64,000 nucleotides of DNA from the NCBI GenBank assembly GCA_003254925.1, contig QANZ01013357.1, positions 1-64,000 on the forward strand. Reading direction: 5' to 3'. The DNA is from Chamaecrista fasciculata (taxonomy: Eukaryota; Streptophyta; Magnoliopsida; Fabales; Fabaceae). This document shows positions 11,780-23,986 of this stretch, in pieces; position 1 is the stretch's first letter; each line of letters starts with the position of its first letter. The notes under the pieces were generated by a model. The model was not told where the DNA came from, did not search any database, and worked only from the letters and a program-made list of their open reading frames with translations. The translations under genes and the position numbers were made by a program.

Positions 11780-12288
11780 CAAAGTGATAGATATCCTGCC
11801 CCTGCTCCAGATAATCTCCTTCCTGATTCCTGCAAGGATAACTCCAATGGGGGTTTTAGTCCCCAGAAGAGCCTCCGATGGCTAAGTCAGAATCCCGGCA
11901 GAGTAACAGTAATATCTTAATCTAATCCACTTACCTTTCACTTTGCGGGTCTCCTATTTATAATGCGGAAAAAGGGAATTGCCCTGCCTAGGCCTGCGAC
12001 CTAGTCCATTATCTTCCTAGGTTTGTTACGTAGGCCTGGGACTGTCAGCTCGTGTGTCTCCACTATGTTTGTGGTCCCCCCTTTTCCAGGGCTGCTCAGG
12101 TCATCTGCTCCTCCGATCGGTCTTCCTGGTATCCGAGCGATGGACCGCTTGGTCCCTAGTCCGTAGGATCTTTTGGGTCTTGCTTTATTAAGGCCCATTG
12201 GGCCTTGCTGTATTCTGTGACCCTTATCTTGTGAGACCCTTTGGACCTTACTTTACCAAGGTCCATTGGGTCCTACTCTATCACAAAG
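11780..12288 (-). mobile_element. Solo LTR with 5-bp target-site repeats
   Basis: The LTR is 11785-12283 (499 bp), beginning TGATAG and ending CTATCA, and is flanked by CAAAG at 11780-11784 and 12284-12288. A TATA box, TATAAATAGGAG on the minus strand near 11960, sets the orientation. The following R-U5-like segment with 'GACTTAGCCATCGGAGG' resembles Ty3/gypsy LTRs of the Tat type, by memory only. No internal region remains, so it arose by recombination between two LTRs. Exact ends and repeats suggest a fairly young insertion. Confidence 0.88.
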
Positions 12289-14265
12289 GCTACCAACAAC
12301 CAAGTAAATATAGATTCATAAACTATAACACATTTGATGATCAACTCTGCTAAGTATGGATATGAGAAAAAAAGGCGTGAATAGCAGCCTATTATTTCAT
12401 TGATATCAACCATACTTGGATGACAAAAATTCAAATCACTCTCTTAACAGCTTTTTTTTTTTTTTCATTTAACAATAAGAATTCAAATGAATGAGTAAGC
12501 TTCTGACTTCCTGGAAATTAGGTTGAAGCTTATAATAATTAAGAGAAATGAAACAAGTGAGCAACTTAAATGAACAATTTTTTGTTTTTGGGGCCAAGAA
12601 TCGAAACTAAACTGGAAGTTGGAAATTGGATTAGAAATGAATTGGACTAGTAGCCCAGCGGACTTGAATTGCAACTGTTGTAAAATCCATGCATCGACGG
12701 TGGCCCACTTAATAAGAATTAAAAAAGAAGTAAAAAGAGATGATGATGTGCCTGAATTAAATTTGATCCCCTTGGGCTTGGGCCGGGTGAGATGTGGACG
12801 TTTCAAGTCTATTTTTTATTTCATTGTCACATGGGGAGACGGAGATCCCAAGTACCATCCAAAACCACATTTCCCACCTTGTGGCCTTGTTTTGTGGATT
12901 GGCTGTAAAACTACCTTAGAAACCAACTAATCCGACAACAATGGACGCCTTTCATCTTAGTCCAAAGGGAAAGCCCAATATGCCTCGGTTGTTGACTATT
13001 TCCAACCTTTTATAGAGCCTAACAAATAGTTTTTTTAAAAAAACATAAAAAATAAACTAATAATTTAACCCTGAAACATTATTGAATTGATAACTTGAAT
13101 TTTATCAAAATTGAAATAATATACTATTTAGTTAGTAAAAAACCTTTTAAGTATACTAATTTAATTTTTTAGATGTTAAAATTGTGAATTTTAATTTTTT
13201 AGAGATTGAGTCGTTGGCTTTGTAAATTTTTAAAAATTAAATTATTAGTTTACTCTTTATATAAAAATAAATTGTGTTTTGTCCTATCTTCTCTTGAACA
13301 ATGAATCATAATTTAGTTTACACTGAATTTTTGTTGAGAATTTATATACACACAAATTATTTGTTATGTAGGGCCAAGGCTGTAAAATTTGATTGAAGGG
13401 TTGGGTATGAATCTCATGGTTATAAGTTTAAAAATGGAGTGAGGGCCCCTATTTGATTTGTTGTAAAAGATCCAAACTTGCACGCAAGAGTTTGCAATTT
13501 GTGAAAGCAACATAACACCACGAAACTTTTTATTATATATATTAGTTAGATTAGATTTATAGTCATGCTTGTTTACTCCAACTTCATGGTCGTCGACAGT
13601 CGACAGTCGACACCGTTCATCAACTTCACTTCCTATCCCACCTAACCCCTCATCACTTCTAATTAACTTCGCTCTACCATTTCTCGTTATAAGTTATAAC
13701 TCTCTCTCTCCACTTTCTTTTTCTTTTTATCCTTATTTTACGCACACTAAAATATATCCGCATTTAATTTCAAATATATCCGCATAATCGCATGTGAACC
13801 TTGGTTATTATGTTATAGTTTAATTTAGTATATATTTTTTCTAAAGCACAAAATTATAGCAATAGTATTTAATTTTTGCTAGCCCAGCAGGCACGAGTTT
13901 AATTTTATAAGATTAAAATTAAGTTTGTCTGGTGTGGAATATTTTCTGCAGTTTTCACTAATTAGCCCTTAAGATTTCCAACGTATCTCCGATTGGCTGA
14001 AATGGTTTTTAATGATAAATTTAGAGTGATTTTATTCTCGACAACGGATCGTGAAAATGAGGAAACAGAGACCCACAAATACGAATATTGTATTCTTACA
14101 ATGCAACATAGAATCACACTGCAAAATTTCTAATTCTCCAGTCATTAACTCAAGCTTCCATAAATCATAATACGGTGATTTAAAGAATAATAATTGTCGC
14201 AAGTTGGCTACAAATTGAATGGACTAAACCTAAGTCAGAATCATTTGAGTGCACTAACAATTATT
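12289..14265. other. Intergenic, no gene; old fold-back remnant near 13.05-13.26 kb
   Basis: No supported gene. 13035-13260 has 'ataaactaataattta' at one side and 'aaattattagtttactc' at the other, a worn copy of the fold-back family best seen at 15296-15563. A short CGTCGACAGTCGACAGTCGAC tandem sits near 13590. Open frames here are short and lack protein-like composition. Confidence 0.5.
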
Positions 14266-14269
14266 ATAT

Positions 14270-14714
14270 CACTTCGATTTTATATATCTGATGTTTAAGG
14301 TAAATACATACAAATTAAGGAAATGATTAGTTTACCTAAAATGAAGAGAAAAATGAGATAAAAAGACTAAACTATCCGTATTAAATTACTTGAGAAATGT
14401 TTAATCATTTATGACTCTACTATATATAATAGGGATAGAATGTTTAATCATTTATGTTTAATCTTTTAAGGTAAATGCACACAGATTAAGGAAATGATTA
14501 GTTTACCTAAAATGAAGAGAAAAATGAGATAAAAAGACTAAACTATCCCTATTAAATTACTTGAAAAATGTTTAATCATTTATGACTCTACTATATATAT
14601 AATAGGGATAGAATGGTAAAAAAATAATTAATGCTCTTTTGAATTTGTAAAACATTAGATATTTTGGAACAAAAAAAGTTCTCCAAAACATCAGATATAT
14701 AGAACCGGAGGGAG
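14270..14714. mobile_element. Stowaway-like MITE with an internal tandem duplication
   Basis: The right end 'aaaacatcagatatatagaaccggagggag' in outline matches the right terminus of the MITE at 25897-26170, and is followed by TA. The left end is a worn version of the same terminus. The interior is duplicated: about 14296-14440 recurs at 14470-14605 ('gattaaggaaatgattag' to 'actctactatata'), making the copy about 445 bp against 274 bp for the single-unit copy. No coding capacity. Confidence 0.8.
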
Positions 14715-14854
14715 TACAAAGTAGTTGTTATTATCTTAAATTTGTTATTAAAAACAATCAAAATACTAATTTTATAAATGCACTTTACAAATAAAATTAT
14801 TATAACAATAAATCAAATATTGAAGACGTACAGGATCAGATATAAATTTATATT

Positions 14855-14985
14855 TATATTTATACTATATTATATGTGTGAAGGTGTTTTTGGTTGGTCA
14901 AAAATAATTAAATTAAAAATTAAAAAATAAGAAATAAACATGTGGAACTTGATAATTGACTAACTGTATATAGATAATGAGAAAG
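14855..14985 (+). repeat. Short interspersed repeat shared with 57126-57254
   Basis: About 125 bp starting 'atttatactatattatatgtgtgaagg' in outline and containing 'ttttggttggtcaaaaata' recurs at 57126-57254. The opening resembles a Helitron 5' terminus (TC-TATACTATA), so both may be Helitron 5' stubs; no 3' partner was found here. Confidence 0.5.
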
Positions 14986-15295
14986 AAAAAGTAGTAGATG
15001 AGATTTAAAAAAATGAAAACTTATTATTTTGTTCTTTTAATTTTTACAATTCTAATGATTTAATCCTTAAATAACTACAAATATCAAATTAAACATTACA
15101 TATATTTTGGTGCCCGTTAGGACACACAAACCTCCTAATTTACCATATCACTTCACACGAAATTTTGCACGAAGCCAAAACAAAATATATAACTTAGAAA
15201 TATATTGAGCCACGCTGAAGGCTGAACACACTCTCGAGACATGCACTGTTTAGATAATTTCTTTCAAATAGTTCCGATCCACCTATATAGGTTTT

Positions 15296-15563
15296 AGAGT
15301 AAATTAATAATTTGGTTCCTGAAAGATTACCAAGTTGACAACTCAGTCATTGAAAGATTGAAATGTATTATTTAGTCTTGGAAGATCAAAATGATATACT
15401 ATTTAGTCCTTTTTATGGACTAAATAGTATACCGTTTTAATTTTTCAGGAACTAAAAAATATACTTTTTTAATTTTTGAGGGATTAAATTGTATATTTCA
15501 ATCTTTCAGGAACTAAGTTGTCAGGTCAATGATCTTTCAAGGACCAAATTATTAGTTTACTCT
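15296..15563. mobile_element. Fold-back (long inverted repeat) element
   Basis: The two halves are inverse copies: 'agtaaattaataatttggt' and 'gaaagattgaaatgtatta' on the left return inverted on the right, with only a short centre near 15425. The arms are about 120 bp. Relatives lie at 13.05-13.26 kb and inside the MULE at 25.16-25.37 kb. Superfamily not fixed; MULE-like or MITE. 15564-16500 shows nothing assignable. Confidence 0.75.
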
Positions 15564-16504
15564 AGGTTTAATTATCGAAGGTCATCGATAAGACAATAAC
15601 AGAATTTTTGTTTGATTTTTAGCTCATAGCTTTCATAAAATTCATTAAGTTTAACCTTTTTTTTCTGATTACTACTGTACATGTGAAATATAATGGAAGG
15701 GTTTTAATAAAATTTGTGGGAGGTATATTATATATAATTACATATATAAGACTTAAGATTGTGATAAAAAAAACCCGAAGGATAAGAGGAAATAAAACTG
15801 GTGGTGGCTGTGACGTTCACGAAATTAGAATGTGAACAGAATGATTGAATTAATTTGAAACACAGGCAGCTGATTTAGGGTTCCCATAAGGCATACGTTA
15901 CTTTCAATTTAGTCATTACACGTACAATTTTTCTTTTTTGGGCCAACACATTACACGTACAATTTGACTATTTAAAACTTGTATATTTTTATTATCTCGT
16001 AGTTTAATATATATTTTAAAAAAAGAAATATTTGTTTCGTTACTAAAATGATGATCCTCCATTTATATATGTTTTGTTTTTACTAGCTAGGTAGCTAATT
16101 AACTGTGTTGACGAAAACGAGTGAATATAACAAACATAATTAGAGAAGGAATTAAAATTGAAGGGGAGGTCCAACACAAATTGGTCCTATATATCTGTCA
16201 ATCACTATAGCACCTCTTAGGAATATTATAACCCAAACAAGACCTCCCTGATTTAGTATGCTACAGAATCTTTTCAGGTTTTGTTCTTTCCAATAAAGGG
16301 TTACTGTGGGGCTTCTATAATTGAATCCAATACATCAAAGATAAGGTCTTACCTTACCAAAAAGAAAATATAATGCCTTTTTCTTTTAAATTTTCCTTAA
16401 GCTTGCTTACAAAATATATCTCACTTTTTTCATCTTTCTATGCAATGGCTTTTCACTTCAATAGAAAGAAAACCATTTTCTTTTTTCTTTTTTTTCCTTA
16501 ACGC

Positions 16505-17466
16505 AATAGTAGAATGAGAAACTAACTAGTTTGTTATTTTGAGTAACTAACACCCTTCTGTTAACTTTCCATGTTATTTTGAGTAACTAACACTCTTCTG
16601 TTAACTTTCCATCTAAATTCATAGTTAAGTGCCACCTCGACACATTTTGAAAAGGCTGAAAGTCTATTGTGATTTCTTAAGTTTGTTTAAAGTTTCGTTT
16701 TAGTCCCTCGAATTTTCAAAAAGTTATACCATTAGTCCCTGATCAATTTTCATTTACTTTTTATGTTAAAAAAAAAGAGAAAAAATTAATTTTCATCCCC
16801 CAATGTTTTAATTCTTTACATTAAAGTTCTTTTACTTTAATGATATGATCAAAATGTAAAAAAAATAAACAAATGAAGGTTTTAGTAGATTTCACACCAA
16901 AAAAAATTAAAAAAAAAAAACAAACACATCACGCCACTTCTTCTTTCTAACCTTCACGCCCCATGGCTGCCGCCGGCGAGATTCATCAAACATCATCGCC
17001 GGAGTTGAGTAATTGAACAAAGGTTTTCTACAAAACTTCTCTAGAGCCCCGATTTCGTGAATACCTATCGAATTGACCATCAATACAACCAAAAAAAAAA
17101 AGAACAATAGAAATCCCAGAATCAGAAATCTTCAGCACTACCCCAGAATCAGAAATCTCGATTGAAAATGAGAGAGTGAAAGAGAGCGACTGAAAATTCT
17201 TGTACTAATTTTAAGTTCCTCTAATGATGTGAGATTTCCAACTGACTCTGGAAGTGATTCCAGACGACGACAGTCCTCTAATATAAGTTATTGCAATGAT
17301 TTTAAATTTCCTATCCACTTAGGTAACCTCTTCCCATGAAATCTGCGTATGTGGAGCCTTTTGAGTGTGTGATGTGGCTGCAAATCTTCTAAAATCACCT
17401 CGTCTTTATATCTTCGGCAGCCATGGCGGTGAAGGTTAGAAAGAAGAAGGAGGGGCGTGATGTGTG

Positions 17467-17497
<31 letters not shown>

Positions 17498-17962
17498 TTT
17501 TTTTTTNNNNNNNNNNNNNNNNNNNNNTTTTTTTTTTTAATTTTGGTGTGAAATCCACTAAAACCTTCTTTGTTTATTTTTCTTACATTTTGATCTTATC
17601 ATAAAAGTAAAAGAACTTTAATGTAAAAAATTAAAACATTTGGGGATGAAATTAAATTTTTCTCTTTTTTTTTAACATAAAAAGCAGATGGAAACTGATT
17701 CGGGACTAATGGTATAACTTTTTGAAAATTCGAGGGACTACAACGAAACTTTAAACTTTCTTGAGGGACCACAATAGAATTTTGCCCTTTTCAAAATGTG
17801 TTGAGGTGGCACTTCACTGTGAATTTGGATAGAAAGTTAACATAATGGTGTTAATTGTTCAAAATTAAAAACTTAGGGGTACTCTTTGCACAATTTTAAA
17901 ATTCAGGGGTGTTATGTACACCAGACCTAAAATTTAGGGGGTATTTGTGCATTTTGGCTTAG
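16505..17962. mobile_element. Large fold-back element with gene-like arms, carrying an assembly gap
   Basis: Arms at about 16575-16990 and 17410-17850 are inverse copies. Both include 'gccacctc..acacattttgaaaa', 'taccattagtcc' and, innermost, a segment with 'ccatggctgcc' next to 'ggttagaaagaag', which looks like a fragment of a GC-richer gene. The right side extends further (to about 17962) than the left, where a 47-bp stretch is tandemly repeated instead (16531-16610). The loop of about 400 bp shows no recognisable protein. A (TG)n and T-rich run with 21 Ns lies in the right arm. Likely a non-autonomous MULE or fold-back element. Confidence 0.65.
17507..17527. other. Assembly gap (21 Ns) in a (TG)n/T run
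   Basis: The Ns sit between two long T runs directly after (TG)n at about 17460-17480. The true length here is unknown. Confidence 0.98.
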
Positions 17963-18540
17963 ATTTAATTTCTTTTTCAAAGTTTGTGTAATTTTTTCAA
18001 AATTTATAATGTAAATCTTTAAATAATTCAAAACCTCAAATTTTAGACTTTCCTTTCAATTTATGATATATGGTAAGTTGAGTTTAGAGCTATATCCCAA
18101 TATCATCGATATGAAATCCACCGATAGTCAGAGTCGGCCGGAATGCAATTATTTATACAAAATTGTACGGTCCAACAAGTTATAATTGCCATGTATTTTT
18201 AAAAATTTTATGGTCTAATTATGAAACTGCACTTTAATTTAATTAACCTGCACTCGCCACTGAGAGACTCTCTACAGAGTAATTATATATGGAAATAATC
18301 ATCAATGTGAATTTCTCCTATTAGGCAACATTAATATTATGCAATAAAGCAAATAAATATGGTATCAACAACGTAACAAAAATAAATTAATGATCATATA
18401 GCAGAATTAAAAGTTGCAAATGAGAGGGAAATTAAAATGAAGCTGTACTGGACACCTAGCGTGATTGTATTTCCCCTAGCTCATACCATTGACATACATG
18501 ATACATATACTGTCTAACTCAAACTACGAGAGTTTTAATT

Positions 18541-19098
18541 CTTAGTATAGTTAGTAGTTAAAGTTTTATATTGGATAAGTTATAAAGTTGAGAAGAGTAT
18601 ATAAATAACTATTAAGTAATTTATAATAATTGAATTAAATATATATATATATAAAAATGGGCACAAGCCAATAGTTAATTATAATTATTAATATTTTTGA
18701 ATTGGTTAATTAATTAATTAATTTGAATAAGCAGACATAAGTGCTCATTCATGAACAGTCATGAACACTCATTGTTTCAAAGAGATTGGTTTAAACATGA
18801 AGTGACATGAATGTTCGTCACCTTTCATTTATGTTTGAATCTGAAAGGTTATATCTGTTTAAATTTATTCTATAAATAACACTTATTCTCAAAGAACAGT
18901 GCATTTCATTTTCAACTTATCTTTCACTATTTTGTGTTCAGAAGGTGTTATAGTATTACTGACTATAATACCAGACTTTATAAATCCTGGAGGAAATCTG
19001 TCATAAATACCCGACAACATACAAATAGTGGGGACTTAATTTTCTTAAAGACAGTGACCACACTATCAAAACCTACTATATTTTTCGTGTCCTGTCAA
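18541..19098 (+). mobile_element. Old LTR copy related to the solo LTR at 4.8 kb
   Basis: Shares ordered blocks with 4801-5261: 'atagttagtagttaaag', 'ttctataaataacac', 'aatcctggaggaaatctgtc' and 'acagtgaccacactatcaaa'. It is longer, with an AT-rich insertion in the first half, and clearly more diverged, so older. No internal region and no target-site repeat were found; ends are approximate. Confidence 0.75.
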
Positions 19099-20655
19099 AA
19101 GCCTACTCTATTTTTTTAATATTATTTTTTTTTATGCCAGAGTTACAATAAGTGATTAATCTTAAATAAAATGAAGAAAGTAACATAATAATTATATCCG
19201 GCGTAGAATATTATAATAACACGTACACGAATGAACATGTTAATCAAATTATATATGATAGATTGTGCAAATATTATAATGTTTGAAATGTTGAGAATAT
19301 TATATAATTATATAATATTATAATATTTGAGTGTGTCAAATAATTCTCATATTTTGTGAGATTAAAGAAGAGTCAATTATATCTTTTATTATTATTATTT
19401 TTTGGTCATTATTTCTTAAAACTGTCATTTTATTGTGATTAAATTTTTAACGGTTATTGATCAGAAAATAATGATAATTGATTAGATTTTAAATCTGTTT
19501 ATGAGTGATAAAACAATTTAATATATGATTAAATTGTGTTTAATAGCTCTAATGGTTTTTAGTACCGCTTCTAATTACAGAGAATTGCGGAATAAACTCT
19601 TGAGGACAATGTCTTTGTGACACGACTCGAACTAAATTCTATACCACAAATTCGTACTTATCCCCCGTCATGAAAAATATGGGTTATTAATTATTATAGA
19701 GTGGGACAGCTCTAGATGTATTTCCACTTGATTCCAAAATGAAATTCAAGCTTTGGAGCGCTGGCGTACCAATCTCTCTCTTTTTTTTTTTTTGGCCACA
19801 ATTGTAGCGTACCAATCTGAAGTTGAAACATGGGTGAGTTGAACCGATGAATCATAGTTACGGTTGACGGTGCAATTATTTCTCAAATCTAAATTATGAT
19901 GTGACTGATCATTTTGATGGCAAAGTCATCATCACTCACCACTCACCACTCACCCGAAGTATAATGTTAATATTAATTACGTACACTAATAGATGGTTTG
20001 GTTTTCGGCCCTAAATATTGACCTAGAAGATAAGTTCATCCATGCCCATCCATTAAGAATTTATTTAGATCCATAGATAGAGTATTCGTATAAACAAAAA
20101 TATATAGAAAATAAAAATTTTAAAGCATACAATTAAATATATAAAATCAACATATTTTTTTATTCATTTTAATATAAGAGATTTGATATTTGTGGAACTA
20201 TGTAAAAATCATATTGTATCTGTGTCTGGAACCTTAGAATTAACTTTTACAACATTTAGTATTTGCATCTGAAAGCATGAACCTATATTAATGAATAGGA
20301 ATGGATATATAGATCATTTATATATATATATATATTTGTCATTAAATTCATTGGGTGAAATCAGTTCAAAAAAAATTCATTGGTTGAAATTATTATTTCA
20401 TCTCACCAATTTTCTATATTTTTTATCGATATACTATAGAGTATAAAATTAGTTTTAAAAAAAGTTGAATATGTAATCAAGTGTCTATAAATATATCGTA
20501 AAATAGGCTGACATAATTAATATTTAAAATACGTTTTCTCGTATTAGCAATATATATTAAAGTTGATGAGATATTTTATAATATTTAGAAGTGTAAGGAC
20601 TAAATTTGTAATGTCATTCCACACGGAGCCGAAGTGGAAAATTTGAAATTTAGAA
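19099..20655. other. Intergenic, no gene seen
   Basis: AT-rich sequence without a supported gene or assignable repeat. Short (TA)n runs near 20320. Confidence 0.5.
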
Positions 20656-20658
20656 GTT

Positions 20659-20682
20659 GAGAGAGAGAGAGAGAGAGAGAGA
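20659..20682 (+). repeat. (GA)n microsatellite upstream of the ALOG gene
   Basis: Twelve GA units about 440 bp upstream of the ALOG start codon. A CT-rich patch also occurs at 21039-21052. Three overlapping minus-strand open frames across 20.5-21.06 kb are products of this purine-rich composition. Confidence 0.9.
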
Positions 20683-21123
20683 AATGATATGTTTTTGTGA
20701 TTGTTGGAGAGAGTTGATGGAAAGGGAAGAGTGAGGAAAGAGATGAATAAATAAGATGAAGAATAAAAGAAAGAAAAGGATGGTAAGGAAAGTGGAAGAG
20801 GAAGAAGGGGGGAGGAAATATTTGAGCTTGGTAAGACCCATTGAATGCGCAAGAGGAAGTGTGTGTTGCGCACGCGTGAGAAGAGGGAGAGTGGGGGAAT
20901 CCAGTGGTGAATAGTGAATAGTGAAGGGGGTCCAAATAAGAGGGGGCCACCATGTGAAATTGAGTGAGACAACACTGTACATGAGTCTCTCTACTCCCAG
21001 TCGCCCAGCAGCATTCCAATTAGCAATAGCATACTCATTCTCTCTCTCTCTCACTTTCATTCATTCATTCATCCCATCAACTCAACAAAGCCTCCCTCCT
21101 TTGATTGAAGGATTGGGGTTGAT

Positions 21124-21648
21124 ATGATGGATTCGTCGTCGTCGTCGGCAGGAGTAGCAAGCCGGTACGAGTCGCAGAAGAGGAGAGACTGGAACACGTT
21201 GTTGCAGTACCTGAGGAATCACAAGCCGCCATTGACGTTGGGTCGGTGCAGTGGAGCTCACGTGATAGAGTTCCTCAAGTATTTGGACCAATTCGGGAAG
21301 ACGAAGGTGCACATCACGGGTTTCCCTTACTTCGGGCAGGCGAACCCTCCTGCCCCTTGCGCCTGCCCACTGAAGCAGGCATGGGGAAGCTTGGATGCTC
21401 TCATCGGCCGCCTCCGTGCCGCCTTCGAAGAGAACGGTGGGTGCAGTGAGTCAAACCCATTTGGAGCTAGGGCCGTCCGGATTTACTTGAGGGAGGTCAG
21501 GGAGGCCCAGGCCAAGGCCAGAGGCATTCCCTACCAGAAGAACAAGAAGCGCAAGCGCACTACTCCTTCTACTTCCGCCGACCACCACGACTCCACCCCT
21601 ACTGCAGTTCCTCTACTTCCTACTACTCCTACAACTACATTAGTATAG
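21124..21648 (+). CDS. LSH: ALOG-domain (LIGHT-DEPENDENT SHORT HYPOCOTYLS) protein
   Basis: One exon, 174 residues. The ALOG domain spans about residues 14-140, starting '[20 protein letters not shown]' and continuing '[22 protein letters not shown]'-type text. It contains the zinc-ribbon insert with conserved H/C residues (VH...[13 protein letters not shown]) and ends '[19 protein letters not shown]'. A basic nuclear signal, KKRKR, follows the domain. The Ser/Thr/Pro-rich tail is typically variable. ALOG proteins are plant nuclear DNA-binding or cofactor proteins derived from a tyrosine-recombinase fold; members act in light-regulated seedling growth and in organ boundaries and meristem fate. 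The double Met at the start leaves 21124 or 21127 as initiator. Which LSH paralog this is cannot be set from memory. Confidence 0.96.
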   Translation: MMDSSSSSAGVASRYESQKRRDWNTLLQYLRNHKPPLTLGRCSGAHVIEFLKYLDQFGKTKVHITGFPYFGQANPPAPCACPLKQAWGSLDALIGRLRAAFEENGGCSESNPFGARAVRIYLREVREAQAKARGIPYQKNKKRKRTTPSTSADHHDSTPTAVPLLPTTPTTTLV

Positions 21649-23986
21649 TAGATATGGTCCCCGGGGGCTCTATTTAACCACATCTGCTGCCCTCAATCTC
21701 TCTGTAATCATGCACACGTGCGCCTATCATTTACTTATTTTTACACTCCGGTTTCGGGTGCTACTCACTATACATACCCTTTACAATTTGATTCAAAGAT
21801 CCTTCGTTTTACGCAATTCTTAGATTTTGGCTTTTATTTTCTTTGTTTTTGGATGAGGCAGGTTTTGGAATTTGAACTCATCATTTATTCAATATTCAAT
21901 TCATTCTCATTCATCATCACCCCTCTCTCTCTCTCCCCTAGCTACCTGCTATAATTGACATTTCTTTCTTTGATAACAACACCTACAAAAAGATATAGGC
22001 TACGGGCATCAATGAAAAGAAAGACCGATCCCTTGTGATTGCTCTTCTTATTTTATTTAGGTAACCACCATCCAAATATGAAAACGACCACTAGCCAACC
22101 CTTCCTCCAAATCTATTTAATTATACATATTCTATATTCTTTATTGTATTATTATATATATATAAACCCAGCTACGATTTATTGTGTTCTATTAGTCATT
22201 ATAGCATATTTAGACCCACCGGCCACTTCACAATAAAACAAAACAAGACCGCATATTTCTAAATTTTAATTTCGATTTTGGACCCATTTCCACTAGATTT
22301 TATAACTTCACCCATCTACTCGATCATAGCAATGGACTCAACATTAGTACTTGTATAGTTGTATATCTTTTTTGTTTTGTTCTTTTCTGATAGTATTTCT
22401 CCTCTCCCTCCCTGATAAGAAATGATAGGATGATACGTTTGCATTTACCACGAAATTTCACTTTCCGGCCTTTTGTAGAACAACATAATTTCCTGTAGGC
22501 CACTTTATTTCTTTTTCTTTTTTTCTTTTTTATGTGCGGTGGCCACTTTAGCCAATTCGATTTTCAAAAAGTCAAAAAAGAAAAATAAATTTGGGATATA
22601 CTCCATGATATATGCCCTTTTTAAAAATAAATAATTGATTATTTTTCGTCATATCCTTAGCTTGTTCTGCCCTAGCTCTCGTTCTTCCTATTCCTTTGCC
22701 AACTGTAGGCCGGAATTTACTTTTTACCCAAGAACAATTACCGGTGAAGCAAAGCTTACATATGATCAGTGAACAGTCGTGCATGTTTCACCGAATCAAA
22801 TAATTATAATAATAAGTCTTTTTTTTCCCTTACATGCTACAGTAGCAGGTAGGTCAGAGTAAAGTGCGAAAGGAGTAACATGGATGACAAGGTTGATAAT
22901 TAGAAAGAGAATCCCACTCGATTTTCTTACCTCTTTAATTAATTTGTCGTCACATAGAATATCATTCACCCATCAAGCCGTGGTACTCTCATCCACTTCA
23001 TTTATGACTCGTGAGAGTAGGTGATGAGTGATCAGGAGGAGCAGGCGAAGAAGTTAATTTTCTAAGAGAGAAGGGATAAGTTTGAATTTGCATTTAAAAA
23101 AAAAGAGTGATCTGAGTAAATGAAGATGCATGGAAGTGGATATGTTTGTAAATACTATATATTACAGAGTCCTGCTTTTAGAAATTTTATAAACTCAATA
23201 TATATATGCTGGTTAGTGATAGATGATGATAAAAGGAAACAAAAATAGGTCTGAGAGTAACTAGTCAGACTCAGACCTGACGAAGCTAGGCCTGGGTATG
23301 GCTATGGAGTAGCTAGGTCTAGTGGTTGTGTAAAAGACAAAGACCAACTTGAAGAGTGTGATTATATATATTGTTTATAGTTGAAAACAATGTTGGTAAT
23401 GGTCTGGGAAGGAATATGCAAGATCACTTATTTATTTAATCATAAAAGCCCTCTGATTCTGAATATGGAGGCTAAGCAGGTCACCCACACTCACATGACA
23501 CTGTTTACAGGCACAGAAATAAACGGCCAGTACATCAACACGTGGGGTTGTGTCCCTCACCCTAACAATTAGCATGCATCCATTTGCACCATATACATAT
23601 ATATAAGTTTACGTGCTCGTTTTGATATACAATAGTACTTTCTGACAATCAACAGTACTACCAAAATGGTTGTGTATTGACCACTTTTCAAATTACCGGT
23701 CGGCCCCTCGATCTCTTCTCTGCTTCTATTCAAATATATCCTTGTTGCACCTAATTTTGTTACGTCCTGCCTCTGGGCTGATCGATATGATTAGATTAAT
23801 TTACCGACTATACTCTTCATTTAATTTGAATTCGGGTATATATGTGGATGAACCGGAATGCAGATCAGTTAAGAGTAGTGGTTTGGTTTGATAGATCGAT
23901 GTGCGAGATCAGTTATTAGGAGCCAAAAAGGAGAGTTTGAGTTATTAAGGCGTGGACACTAAAACCATGGGGGACAAATGAGTGCA
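21649..23986. other. Downstream region of ALOG gene and intergenic, no gene seen
   Basis: Presumed 3' UTR after 21648, then AT-rich non-coding DNA. Open frames of 60-78 codons in this stretch have no recognisable protein character. No RNA gene was found. Confidence 0.5.

Noticed and set aside
11567-12198. Frames overlapping 11.6-12.2 kb on both strands
   Set aside because: Most of the stretch is a solo LTR; the remainder is AC-rich flank.
20544-21060. Three overlapping minus-strand frames of 136-143 codons
   Set aside because: They come from purine-rich, pyrimidine-rich upstream DNA of the ALOG gene and encode low-complexity text (SLSLSLS) with no family.
23381-23572. 63-codon plus-strand frame near 23.4 kb
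   Set aside because: No recognisable protein features, no splice context, and stop-free length is within chance.
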